Source: a bacterium
GTDB lineage: Bacteria > RBG-13-66-14
NCBI GenBank assembly: GCA_026398675.1
Contig: JAPLSK010000096.1
Span: forward strand, 1 to 8,990
Length of the DNA: 8,990 bases
Reading direction: 5' to 3'
Shown: positions 1 through 5,154 of the stretch, piece after piece
How the letters are laid out: every line of letters begins with the position of its first letter
Numbering within the stretch: position 1 is the stretch's first letter
The notes under the pieces: model-generated
What the model was told of the DNA's origin: nothing
Databases searched by the model: none
The model's input: only the letters and a program-made list of their open reading frames with translations
Position numbers and translations under genes: made by a program

Positions 1-260
1 GCATGTCCCCTCTGCCTTCCAGGGAGAGGGCTAGGGTGAGGGTCAAGGTTGGGAATATAGAAAACGCGGCGGCCCGCGGAGGGGCCGCCCTACATCATCG
101 CAACTAGGGGTGAGGGCTGCCTTAGAAAAAAGCGGCGGGGATTAAAATCCCCGCCCTACATTTTATCCCCTCTCCCTTCCAGGGAGAGGGTTAGGGTGAG
201 GGTAGGGAACGTAAAAGCGGCGGCCCATAGAAGGGCCGCCCTACGTCGGAACGAGGAAGG
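1..260. repeat. Intergenic block of alternating palindromic repeats
   Basis: No gene is visible here. Two repeat types alternate. Type 1 copies at 1-43 and 165-203 read, on the minus strand, as CCCTCACCCTA followed by a CTCTCCCT-GGA-AGGGAGAG hairpin (the first copy has one mismatch). Type 2 copies at about 65-95, 130-158 and 213-244 are hairpins with GGGCGG at the 5' side on the minus strand, ending in CCGCCGC or CCGCCGCG and a T-rich run. The block at 97-122 includes a fragment of the type 1 flank. Related copies lie at 1952-2018 and 3396-3630, so these are dispersed repeats confined to non-coding DNA in this window. Their function is unknown. Confidence 0.75.
213..240 (-). terminator. Rho-independent-like terminator of the 261-1343 gene
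   Basis: On the minus strand, 20 bases past the stop codon of the beta-sandwich gene, there is a perfect 8-bp GC stem (233-240 pairs with 219-226) with a 6-base loop, followed by GC and then TTTT (216-213). It is also a copy of the type 2 palindromic repeat, so the repeat probably doubles as the terminator. Confidence 0.6.
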
Positions 261-1343
261 CTAGAAGCTCGCCTTGATGGCGCCCCAGGAGGTCTCCGTT
301 ACCTCGTCGCCGTAGTCGATTAATAACCAGTCGTACAGATCGTTAAAGGTTTCCTCGAAAAAGGCAGAGTCCCCGCCGGAATAGCAGCCGAGCGAAGCGT
401 AATCATCCGCACCCACCGGGTGAAACCAGGTGTCGAAATTTACAGTGACCGCGTTTGCGTTTCTGACCCAAAACCAGGGCGAGAAGGTCTCGGCTTGGTA
501 CGGCGACCCCGGATGGGCGGCGGAGTCGCACTGCCAGTTCGTGCCGGACATGTCCCCGGTGGCGTGGTCGGTGTCCGTCTCCCACTCACCGGAAAGGCCA
601 TGTTGGTCCTGATACCAGCCGCCGCTCTCGAAATCCTCGATGCCGTAGCCCCCCGCCTGCCGGGGCAGGACGCTCACCCCGTCGGCGACGAGCTCCATGT
701 TGTCCACCGCCCACCATCCCTGGGCGTCCAGGTTGGTGCCGTACTCGAAGGACAGGCAGTTCATGGTGTCCTCCGGAAGGACGCTAGCGATGAAGGTCTG
801 ATGGCCGGTCACGTCTTCGGTCGCGTCCCAGGTGAAGATGTTGGTGTAGTCGCCATCCCCCCAATTAACGCCGTCTATCCTTATGGTATAGATGCGGATG
901 CCCTTGGCCACCCCCGTCTCATTGGATGTCCACCCGATGCTGATTCCCAGGTCTTTACAGCCGTAGTAGTCGTCGAGGGCGGTGGTGAAAGCGGTTACGC
1001 CGCCGGTGTTGCCCTCGAATGTGCAGAGCTGGTAGTATTGGATACCGTCTTGGAGGGCAACCTCGGCGTAATCGCCCTCGTCGGCGGTCTCTAGGGAGTA
1101 TTGAATTGATATGCTGACGCCGTCGTAGCCGCAGAGGTTGATGTTCTGGCCCACGTACATCATGCCGGCCGCGTCGTTGGAGCCGTATACGAACAGGTCG
1201 TCGCGGACGCAGCCGACTCCCGCGCCCGGTACTATCCGCCAGTGGGCGTTGTACTCCGAGGGTGGCGCAGGCCCGACGGACACGGCGTCGCCCGCCAGGC
1301 ACGACACGACGGCCAGAACGGTCAAGAATACGAGGGTTCTCAT
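261..1343 (-). CDS. Exported beta-sandwich protein with WGAIK C-terminal tail
   Basis: 360-residue protein of unknown specific function. An N-terminal signal peptide is visible (basic MR, a hydrophobic stretch to about residue 17, then small residues), so it is exported. The mature part is acidic, rich in Trp, Tyr, Gly and Asp, and has no membrane segment. Two beta-sandwich-like units can be guessed: about 30-220, ending in a G-W-W-A-V-D-N-M-E-L segment typical of MAM or 'choice-of-anchor' jelly-roll domains, and about 230-345, opening with I-E-D-F-E-S-G-G-W. The last residues are T-S-W-G-A-I-K-A-S-F, nearly the same as the end of the selenoprotein at 2188-3333. Start chosen because GAGGAGG (1351-1357) lies 7 bases upstream of the ATG. 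It follows the lipoprotein gene by 40 bases and is probably cotranscribed with it. Domain assignment is by pattern only. Confidence 0.8.
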   Translation of the reverse strand: MRTLVFLTVLAVVSCLAGDAVSVGPAPPSEYNAHWRIVPGAGVGCVRDDLFVYGSNDAAGMMYVGQNINLCGYDGVSISIQYSLETADEGDYAEVALQDGIQYYQLCTFEGNTGGVTAFTTALDDYYGCKDLGISIGWTSNETGVAKGIRIYTIRIDGVNWGDGDYTNIFTWDATEDVTGHQTFIASVLPEDTMNCLSFEYGTNLDAQGWWAVDNMELVADGVSVLPRQAGGYGIEDFESGGWYQDQHGLSGEWETDTDHATGDMSGTNWQCDSAAHPGSPYQAETFSPWFWVRNANAVTVNFDTWFHPVGADDYASLGCYSGGDSAFFEETFNDLYDWLLIDYGDEVTETSWGAIKASF

Positions 1344-1366
1344 CCCGTTTCCTCCTCAAAAAGATT

Positions 1367-1389
1367 GAGTAACCTCAAAAGGGTTACTC
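1367..1389 (-). promoter_or_regulatory. Intercistronic hairpin over a stop codon
   Basis: A perfect 8-bp inverted repeat (1367-1374 with 1382-1389, 7-base loop) includes the TAA stop of the lipoprotein gene. On the minus strand it is followed by AATCTTTTT and then the ribosome binding site of the next gene. It may attenuate transcription between the two genes or stabilise the upstream message. The stem is modest and AT-containing, so termination would be partial at best. Confidence 0.4.
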
Positions 1390-1806
1390 GACTTCGTACA
1401 TTTTTATGTCACGCGGAAAGCTATGGGGATCAGCTTTGTTCCAGAAGAAATCGCTGCTCGAGCCCTGCCATCTGCTATTGCCTTCCTCGAACCAGGCGTC
1501 GCAGGCATACCAGGCCGTGTCCAGCTGGTTTAAAAGGAATTCGTAGTAGCCGGTATCTTCGTCCGAAGTCGTCGTGTAGATGTAAGTGGTGTAGGGATTA
1601 GCGTAGACGTGACGAAGCCCTACTTCGGCCTCGTGGGGGATCCCGTAAATAGCCGAGATCATTTGGTAGGTGATGCCGTAAACGATGTAATCAACCCTGT
1701 CCGCCAGGGGGTCGTCATCCCCCGCCGACAGCCCGTCCGAGCAGGCGGTCAGGGCCGCAAAGAGGAGGACTACCACCCCTCCCCCGAGTATCAGCAACTT
1801 GCGCAT
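1384..1806 (-). CDS. Small lipoprotein of unknown function
   Basis: 140-residue protein. It starts with a lipoprotein signal peptide: basic M-R-K, a hydrophobic core, and the lipobox L-T-A-C, with the lipidated Cys at residue 22 followed by S-D-G. It should therefore be a membrane-anchored lipoprotein. The mature part is acidic and rich in Tyr, Asp and Trp, with no motif I recognise and no shared C-terminal tail (it ends M-Y-E-V-E). Start chosen because GGAGGT (1811-1816) sits 4 bases before the ATG, and a promoter-like sequence lies just upstream. It is the first gene of a two-gene minus-strand unit with the exported beta-sandwich protein 40 bases downstream, which suggests they work at the same envelope site. 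No family assigned. Confidence 0.8.
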   Translation of the reverse strand: MRKLLILGGGVVVLLFAALTACSDGLSAGDDDPLADRVDYIVYGITYQMISAIYGIPHEAEVGLRHVYANPYTTYIYTTTSDEDTGYYEFLLNQLDTAWYACDAWFEEGNSRWQGSSSDFFWNKADPHSFPRDIKMYEVE

Positions 1807-1845
1807 TTTAACCTCCGTTAGTGGGACTTATCAATTGCACCAGTT

Positions 1846-1874
1846 AAACTAGCACATAAAAAGGGGCTCGGCAA
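1846..1874 (-). promoter_or_regulatory. Promoter of lipoprotein / beta-sandwich unit
   Basis: Minus-strand sigma-70-like promoter: TTGCCG (1874-1869), a 17-base spacer, then TAGTTT (1851-1846), with an extended -10 TGC directly in front. Transcription would begin near 1839, giving a leader of about 30 bases that carries the GGAGGT ribosome binding site. Confidence 0.5.
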
Positions 1875-1978
1875 GGGTCGGTTAAAGAAATTTTGGATGA
1901 ATTTTCGTTTAACAAACACGGGGCTTAAACCCCTTGTTTCTACGCGAAAACTGCGGGGATAGAATCCCCGCCGCTATA

Positions 1979-2018
1979 CCCCCCCTCCCTAACCCTCCCC
2001 CCAAAGTGGGGAGGGGAC
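1979..2018. repeat. Type 1 palindromic repeat, copy C
   Basis: Plus-strand CCCTAACCCTCCCC followed by GGGGAGGGG around a short AAAGT centre. It matches the copies at 3418-3455 and 3588-3630 (the CCCCCC-AAA-GGGGGG subtype) but its stem is imperfect. Confidence 0.65.
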
Positions 2019-2082
2019 TCGGCGGCCCTGGTCAACGCTTTACGCGTTCATCTCAAAAACATGCCCAACCGCCGTTGACCTG

Positions 2083-2091
2083 TGATAAAAT
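2083..2091 (+). promoter_or_regulatory. Extended -10 promoter of the selenoprotein gene
   Basis: TGA immediately before TAAAAT (2086-2091) makes an extended -10 element; no convincing -35 box lies 16-18 bases upstream. Predicted start near 2098 gives a leader of about 90 bases. An 8-bp inverted repeat (2095-2102 with 2164-2171) brackets most of that leader just ahead of the ribosome binding site. Confidence 0.4.
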
Positions 2092-2174
2092 AACCGTCGG
2101 TATCAACTCCTGGATTGAATCAGGGGTGGGGGATTTGTTGTCCCGCCGCCCGCGAGGCCAATTTACCGACGAAA

Positions 2175-2180
2175 GGGAGG
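2175..2180 (+). promoter_or_regulatory. Ribosome binding site fixing the selenoprotein start
   Basis: GGGAGG lies 7 bases before the ATG at 2188. The Met codon at 2308, after the in-frame TGA, has no such site upstream, so 2188 is the real start and the TGA lies inside the gene. Confidence 0.8.
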
Positions 2181-2187
2181 TACGTTG

Positions 2188-3333
2188 ATGAAGATTCTGA
2201 ACATGGTGCTCATCCTGGTCTTTGTCTTTGCCGCGGGGGCCCTGGCGGCGGAAAAGACGGTTTACCTGGAAGACTTCGACGCCTCGTGGTGAGGCTACTG
2301 CCCCATTATGCGTGAAGCTTTCACGCATCTCCGCGCGGATTATTCCGAGTCTGACCTCACGATGGTCTCCAACCACTGCGGCGACGGCTACGCCAACGAT
2401 TACACCAACTACCGCAAGAGCTACTGCTCCGTCACCGGTTACCCCACCGCCATGGTGGACTACATCTACAAGCTCGTCGGAACCTACTCCACCTGGCAGT
2501 TGGACTACGACTGGCTCAAGACCCGGATAGACATGCAGCTCGCCAAGGAGTCCGAGGCCACCCTGGACCTCAACTACTTCCCCATCGGCGACGAGGTTTA
2601 TCTGGAGACCACGGTGAACCTGGAAGACGACATCTCGAACGAGTGGTGGGTGTGGATGGTCGTGTACCAGGAAATGTGGGACACGTATCCGCTGGTGGTC
2701 CGCGCCGGCGATACCACGCCGGCGGTGCTCCAGATTTCCGGGTCCGGCGAGAGCGACAGCTACTGCTGGGGCTTCGACCCCACCGGCTGGGACACCGAGC
2801 ACCTGGTGGCCGTCTGCTTCCTGGAAAAGAACTCCGGGGACAAAGAGGTCGTGCAGTCCATGCTGATCCACCTGGACCTGGGCAGCATGCTTGACACACA
2901 CGAGCCCATCGTGGAGGACATCGACCCCCAGAACGGCGAGGACGATGTGCCGATTGATGCGAGCATCGAGTTCACCCTGCGCGACGACTCGGGGATAAAC
3001 CTGGACACGCTGGACTTCTCCGTGACGGACGACACGCTTTCCAGCGGCCGTGCGCTCACCCCCGGCGGCCACTCCCTCTCCGCCGGCTTCACCCGCAGCG
3101 GTGATATCTCCGGCGTAATGGACATTGACGACTCCGACCCCCAGTCCGTGGTCTGCACCTTCACCCCGGACGACGAGTTCGGCTACGAGGCGACCATCAC
3201 CTGCACCATCGCGGCGGGGCTGGAGGACGGCCTGGGCATTCCCACCAGCGATGACTTCGTTTGGAACTTCATCACCGAGGAGTGGGTCAGGATTCAGACG
3301 ACGACCTGGGGCGCCATCAAGGCCCAGTTCTAG
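2188..3333 (+). CDS. Exported thioredoxin-fold selenoprotein (W-Sec-G-Y-C)
   Basis: 381 residues if the TGA at codon 35 (2290-2292) is read as selenocysteine. Residues 1-21 are a signal peptide ending A-L-A-A. The thioredoxin-like domain (about 23-130) has strand V-Y-L-E-D-F, then A-S-W-Sec35-G-Y-C38-P, where secreted thioredoxin/Omp28-like relatives have W-C-G-x-C; the cis-proline motif is T-G-Y-P86-T. Further Cys at 64 and 80 might add disulphides. A beta-rich middle is followed by an Ig-like domain (about 235-367) resembling bacterial Big_5-type domains (D-P-Q-N-G-E-D-D-V-P-I-D). It ends T-T-T-W-G-A-I-K-A-Q-F, as in the protein at 261-1343. Likely role: extracytoplasmic thiol/disulphide or peroxide chemistry; substrate unknown. 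A hairpin fitting a bacterial SECIS follows the TGA, and a terminator follows the gene. The alternative is a Cys-to-stop mutation or sequencing error. Confidence 0.85.
2290..2292 (+). other. In-frame UGA selenocysteine codon
   Basis: Codon 35 of the 2188 frame. The frame is open on both sides, with a signal peptide before and 346 coding residues after it. TGA falls exactly at the first active-site Cys position of a W-C-G-Y-C motif, giving W-Sec-G-Y-C. Global reassignment of TGA is unlikely because era, korA, korB and korC all end in TGA at plausible positions. Confidence 0.82.
2308..2328 (+). promoter_or_regulatory. Bacterial SECIS-like hairpin
   Basis: A perfect 9-bp stem (2308-2316 with 2320-2328) closes a three-base loop G-C-U. 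The loop begins 24 bases after the UGA. Known bacterial SECIS elements have an apical stem-loop about 16-37 bases after the UGA with a G among the first two loop bases, and both conditions hold here. It lies within the coding sequence and would recruit SelB with Sec-tRNA. I see no bulged U like that of the E. coli fdhF element. Confidence 0.75.
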
Positions 3334-3351
3334 CCGAGCGTTGGGATTCGT

Positions 3352-3377
3352 AAGGGCGGGTTTTGGCCCGCCCTTTT
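3352..3377 (+). terminator. Terminator of the selenoprotein gene
   Basis: Perfect 9-bp stem (3352-3360 with 3367-3375, core GGGCGGG/CCCGCCC) with a 6-base loop, ending in TTTT (3374-3377), beginning 19 bases after the TAG stop. Typical rho-independent terminator. Confidence 0.85.
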
Positions 3378-3383
3378 CGTTGG

Positions 3384-3415
3384 TAAAAAAGTCGAGGCGG
3401 GTGTCCACACCCGCC
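3384..3415 (-). terminator. Minus-strand terminator facing marC
   Basis: A 9-bp palindrome (3396-3404 with 3407-3415; the innermost pairs must open) is followed on the minus strand by TCGAC and a six-T run (3390-3385 region). It would stop transcription arriving from the minus-strand marC unit. Together with the plus-strand terminator it separates convergent genes. Confidence 0.55.
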
Positions 3416-3417
3416 CG

Positions 3418-3630
3418 CCCCTCTCCCTAGCCCTCCCCCCAGAGGGGGGAGGGGACCGCTGCGACCCTCACCCTAACCCGTAGGCGAGCCTCTCCCTGGA
3501 AGGGAGAGGGGACATGCAGCAGCCCTCACCCCAGCCCGCGCCTCGTTGCGCTGACGTAGGGGCGGGTCTCGTGGCCCGCATGTTCTTCACCCCTCACCCT
3601 AGCCCTCCCCCCAAAGGGGGGAGGGGAAAT
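3418..3630. repeat. Cluster of three type 1 repeats between convergent genes
   Basis: No gene is seen. Copies: 3418-3455 (CCCTCCCCCC-AGA-GGGGGGAGGG, 10-bp stem), 3462-3516 (CCCTCACCCTAACC, a short insertion, then CTCTCCCT-GGA-AGGGAGAG and GGGGACATGC) and 3588-3630 (CCCTCACCCTAG, CCCTCCCCCC-AAA-GGGGGGAGGG). The copy at 3462-3516 is the inverse of that at 1-43, sharing the GGGGACATGC end. A weaker type 2 palindrome lies at about 3555-3575. The last copy abuts the marC stop codon at 3631. Confidence 0.75.
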
Positions 3631-4226
3631 TCACCCCGCCATGCGCACCAGCTCCACCACCGCGTCGTACACCATCTGCAGCCCGATGGTCAGCGTGATG
3701 AGCCCCGAGAGCCGGATGCTCACGTTGACCACGTTGCGGTTGATGACCTTCTGCAATAAAAGGGTCAGGCGCATGAGCCCCACGTTGAGGGCGATGGCGG
3801 CGCGACCACGGCCAGCGCGAAGAGCTCGCCGGAGTTGGCGGCGATGGTGACCGACTGGGCGAAGGTGGCCGGTCCCACGATCAACGGCACGGCGAAGGGG
3901 ACCACCTTCAGCTCGCCCAGGTCCTGGTCGCGGCGCAGGTGGAAGGTGACCCCCCGGCTCAGGCGCATGTAACCGATGCCCGACAGGACCAGCCCCCCGG
4001 CCAGCCGCAGCGTGGCCACGTCCACCTGGAAGACGACCTTGAAGAGGAAGCTCCCCGTCCCGGCGATGAGCGCCGTGATCAAGAAAGCCCACAGGTTCCC
4101 GAGGTAGATGAGCCGCGACACGTCCCGGTCCGGGTGCTCCCGGGCGATGGAAAGAATCAGCATCATCTGGCTCACCGGGTTGATGATGATGACCAGGAAG
4201 ATGAGCTGGAGGAAGAACTCGTTCAT
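3631..4226 (-). pseudogene. marC: MarC-family inner-membrane protein, frameshifted
   Basis: MarC family (UPF0056): a multi-span inner-membrane protein of about 200 residues whose substrate is not established. The 5' part (4226 to about 3802) gives hydrophobic segments and the family pattern F-A-V-P-L-I-V-G-P-A-T; the 3' part (about 3803 to 3631) continues in another frame with the final membrane segments (R-L-S-G-L-I-T-L-T-I-G-L-Q-M). The frames join at 3797-3804, a GC-rich run: one extra base there gives a continuous 198-residue protein, the normal family length. The gene is thus either recently broken or, perhaps more likely, carries a sequencing error. Its ATG directly follows the TAG of the SelA-like gene with no gap, so the two are probably translationally coupled. 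The family name is historical; antibiotic resistance is not implied. Confidence 0.75.
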
Positions 4227-4973
4227 CTACCCTCCGAGGAGCGTTTCGCGCAGGAGCTCGAACAGGGGGCGGAGCCGGTCTTCGGCGGGCGCGTCGCCGG
4301 GGTCGGTTCCCACGGCGAACCCCGGCCCGCCGGCTGGGATGATGAAGGCCGATAGCCCCGTGAGGCGCGGCGCGGGTCGCAGCCAGTCGTCCAGGAGCAC
4401 CGCCGCCGGTCCGCCGGTCCCCCGGGCCAGCTCCGCCAGCTCGTCAATCCCGAAATGCTCGACGAAGCCGGCCAGGCGGAAGCTCCCCGAGGCGGCCCAC
4501 ACCGCCCCGTCGCCCTCCGCCCATCCATCGGCGAGCTCCCGGACGAGGCAGCGGTTGGTGGTCCCGAAGGGGACGACTTCCAACCCGGTTTCGGTCAGCA
4601 CATCGGCCAGGCGCCGACCGTCGGCCAGGGTCAGCTTCTGTCCGCGGCAGAGCCAAACGCGCCGCGCCCCGCTTATCGAAAAAAACGCGGCCAGCCCCCG
4701 CGCGGGATCGCCGCATGCAACTATATCCCCGAGGGGCAGGCCGTAGAGCTCGGCGGCCAGGAGGGTCGTCAGCACGGGGAGCTTCTCCCCGGACGGCCGG
4801 CCCAGCAGGTCCCGGCCCCAACGGACGGCTTCGGCGGCCGACTCATTCACCGGCCCCGGACGGAGCGCCAGGCGGCAGAGTCCCGACAGAAGCCCGCCGG
4901 GCAGAGCGCCCAGGTCGGGCTCCAACTCGACAGCCCCGCGACGCACGGCGTCCACGCTCGGGGGGTGCGCCAT
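4227..4973 (-). CDS. Truncated SelA-like PLP-fold protein lacking PLP lysine
   Basis: 248 residues, distantly related to SelA (L-seryl-tRNA(Sec) selenium transferase, usually about 460). The best match is residues 110-141: R-G to G-T-T-N-R spans 32 residues, exactly as I recall for E. coli SelA, with conserved R, D and G between. Before it, G-D-P-A-R-G-L-A (88-95) takes the place of SelA's N-N-N-A-A-A-V-L. After it come S-F-R-L-A-G-F (164-170; SelA N-Y-x-I-x-G-F), D-D (195-196) at the Asp position, and A-G-G-P-G-F-A-V-G (214-222) for L-G-G-P-Q-A-G-I-I-V-G. The PLP Lys of SelA (S-G-D-K-L-L-G-G) corresponds to Ile212, so normal catalysis is unlikely. The N-terminal S-V-D resembles the SelA start; the usual N-terminal domain is short and the C-terminal domain missing. 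Start supported by AAGGAGG (4981-4987), 7 bases upstream. Function unknown. Confidence 0.7.
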   Translation of the reverse strand: MAHPPSVDAVRRGAVELEPDLGALPGGLLSGLCRLALRPGPVNESAAEAVRWGRDLLGRPSGEKLPVLTTLLAAELYGLPLGDIVACGDPARGLAAFFSISGARRVWLCRGQKLTLADGRRLADVLTETGLEVVPFGTTNRCLVRELADGWAEGDGAVWAASGSFRLAGFVEHFGIDELAELARGTGGPAAVLLDDWLRPAPRLTGLSAFIIPAGGPGFAVGTDPGDAPAEDRLRPLFELLRETLLGG

Positions 4974-4993
4974 GGGTAAGCCTCCTTGGGATT

Positions 4994-5022
4994 ACTCTAC
5001 CGTTTGGGGGTCCTTTTGTCAA
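4994..5022 (-). promoter_or_regulatory. Promoter of the SelA-like/marC unit
   Basis: Minus-strand consensus -35 TTGACA (5022-5017), a 17-base spacer, and -10 TAGAGT (4999-4994). The predicted start near 4987 falls at the edge of the AAGGAGG ribosome binding site, giving a very short leader of about 14 bases. Confidence 0.65.
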
Positions 5023-5053
5023 ACTGCACCCGCCCGTGGGGGGCCGGTCGAGC

Positions 5054-5082
5054 TTGACTATCCCCGGGCGAGTTGCTAAACT
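5054..5082 (+). promoter_or_regulatory. Promoter of the era-korDABC cluster
   Basis: TTGACT (5054-5059), a 17-base spacer ending in TGC (an extended -10), then TAAACT (5077-5082). Predicted start near 5089, so era would have a leader of about 65 bases if it begins at 5155. It is divergent from the minus-strand promoter, with 31 bases between the two -35 boxes. Confidence 0.65.
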
Positions 5083-5154
5083 CCGTCTGTTTTTACGCGG
5101 ATGCAACCGGCGCGGTTTTTCGGGTCGGGGTTCCGCATTGCCGGCATCGTGCCC

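Larger units (their letters stand above)
1807..2187. other. Divergent intergenic region with promoters and repeats
   Basis: 381 bases separate the divergent lipoprotein and selenoprotein genes. The left part (1838-1920) is AT-rich and carries the lipoprotein promoter. The middle has a GGGG-CTTAAA-CCCC palindrome (about 1920-1933), a type 2 hairpin at 1953-1971 (8-bp stem, AGA loop) and a type 1 repeat at 1979-2018. The right part holds a promoter and the leader of the selenoprotein gene. I see no additional gene; the open frames here have no ribosome binding site or recognisable product. Confidence 0.7.

Noticed and set aside
420..1094. Plus-strand open frame opposite the beta-sandwich gene
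   Set aside because: No signal peptide, motif or ribosome binding site; the minus-strand gene has all the marks of being real.
2188..2292. Genome-wide reassignment of TGA to an amino acid
   Set aside because: era, korA, korB, korC and marC all end in TGA at positions expected for their families.
2308..3333. A conventional gene starting at ATG 2308
   Set aside because: It has no ribosome binding site and would lack the signal peptide and active site that lie in frame upstream. Reading through the TGA from 2188 explains all of it.
2053..3408. Long minus-strand open frame (451 codons) opposite the selenoprotein gene
   Set aside because: It has low-complexity Val/Gly/His/Asp content typical of the antisense of GC-rich coding DNA, no family motif, and runs into the terminators and leader of the real gene.
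3418..3630. A CRISPR array
   Set aside because: Repeats are irregularly spaced, in different subtypes and orientations, and there are no unique uniform spacers or cas genes.
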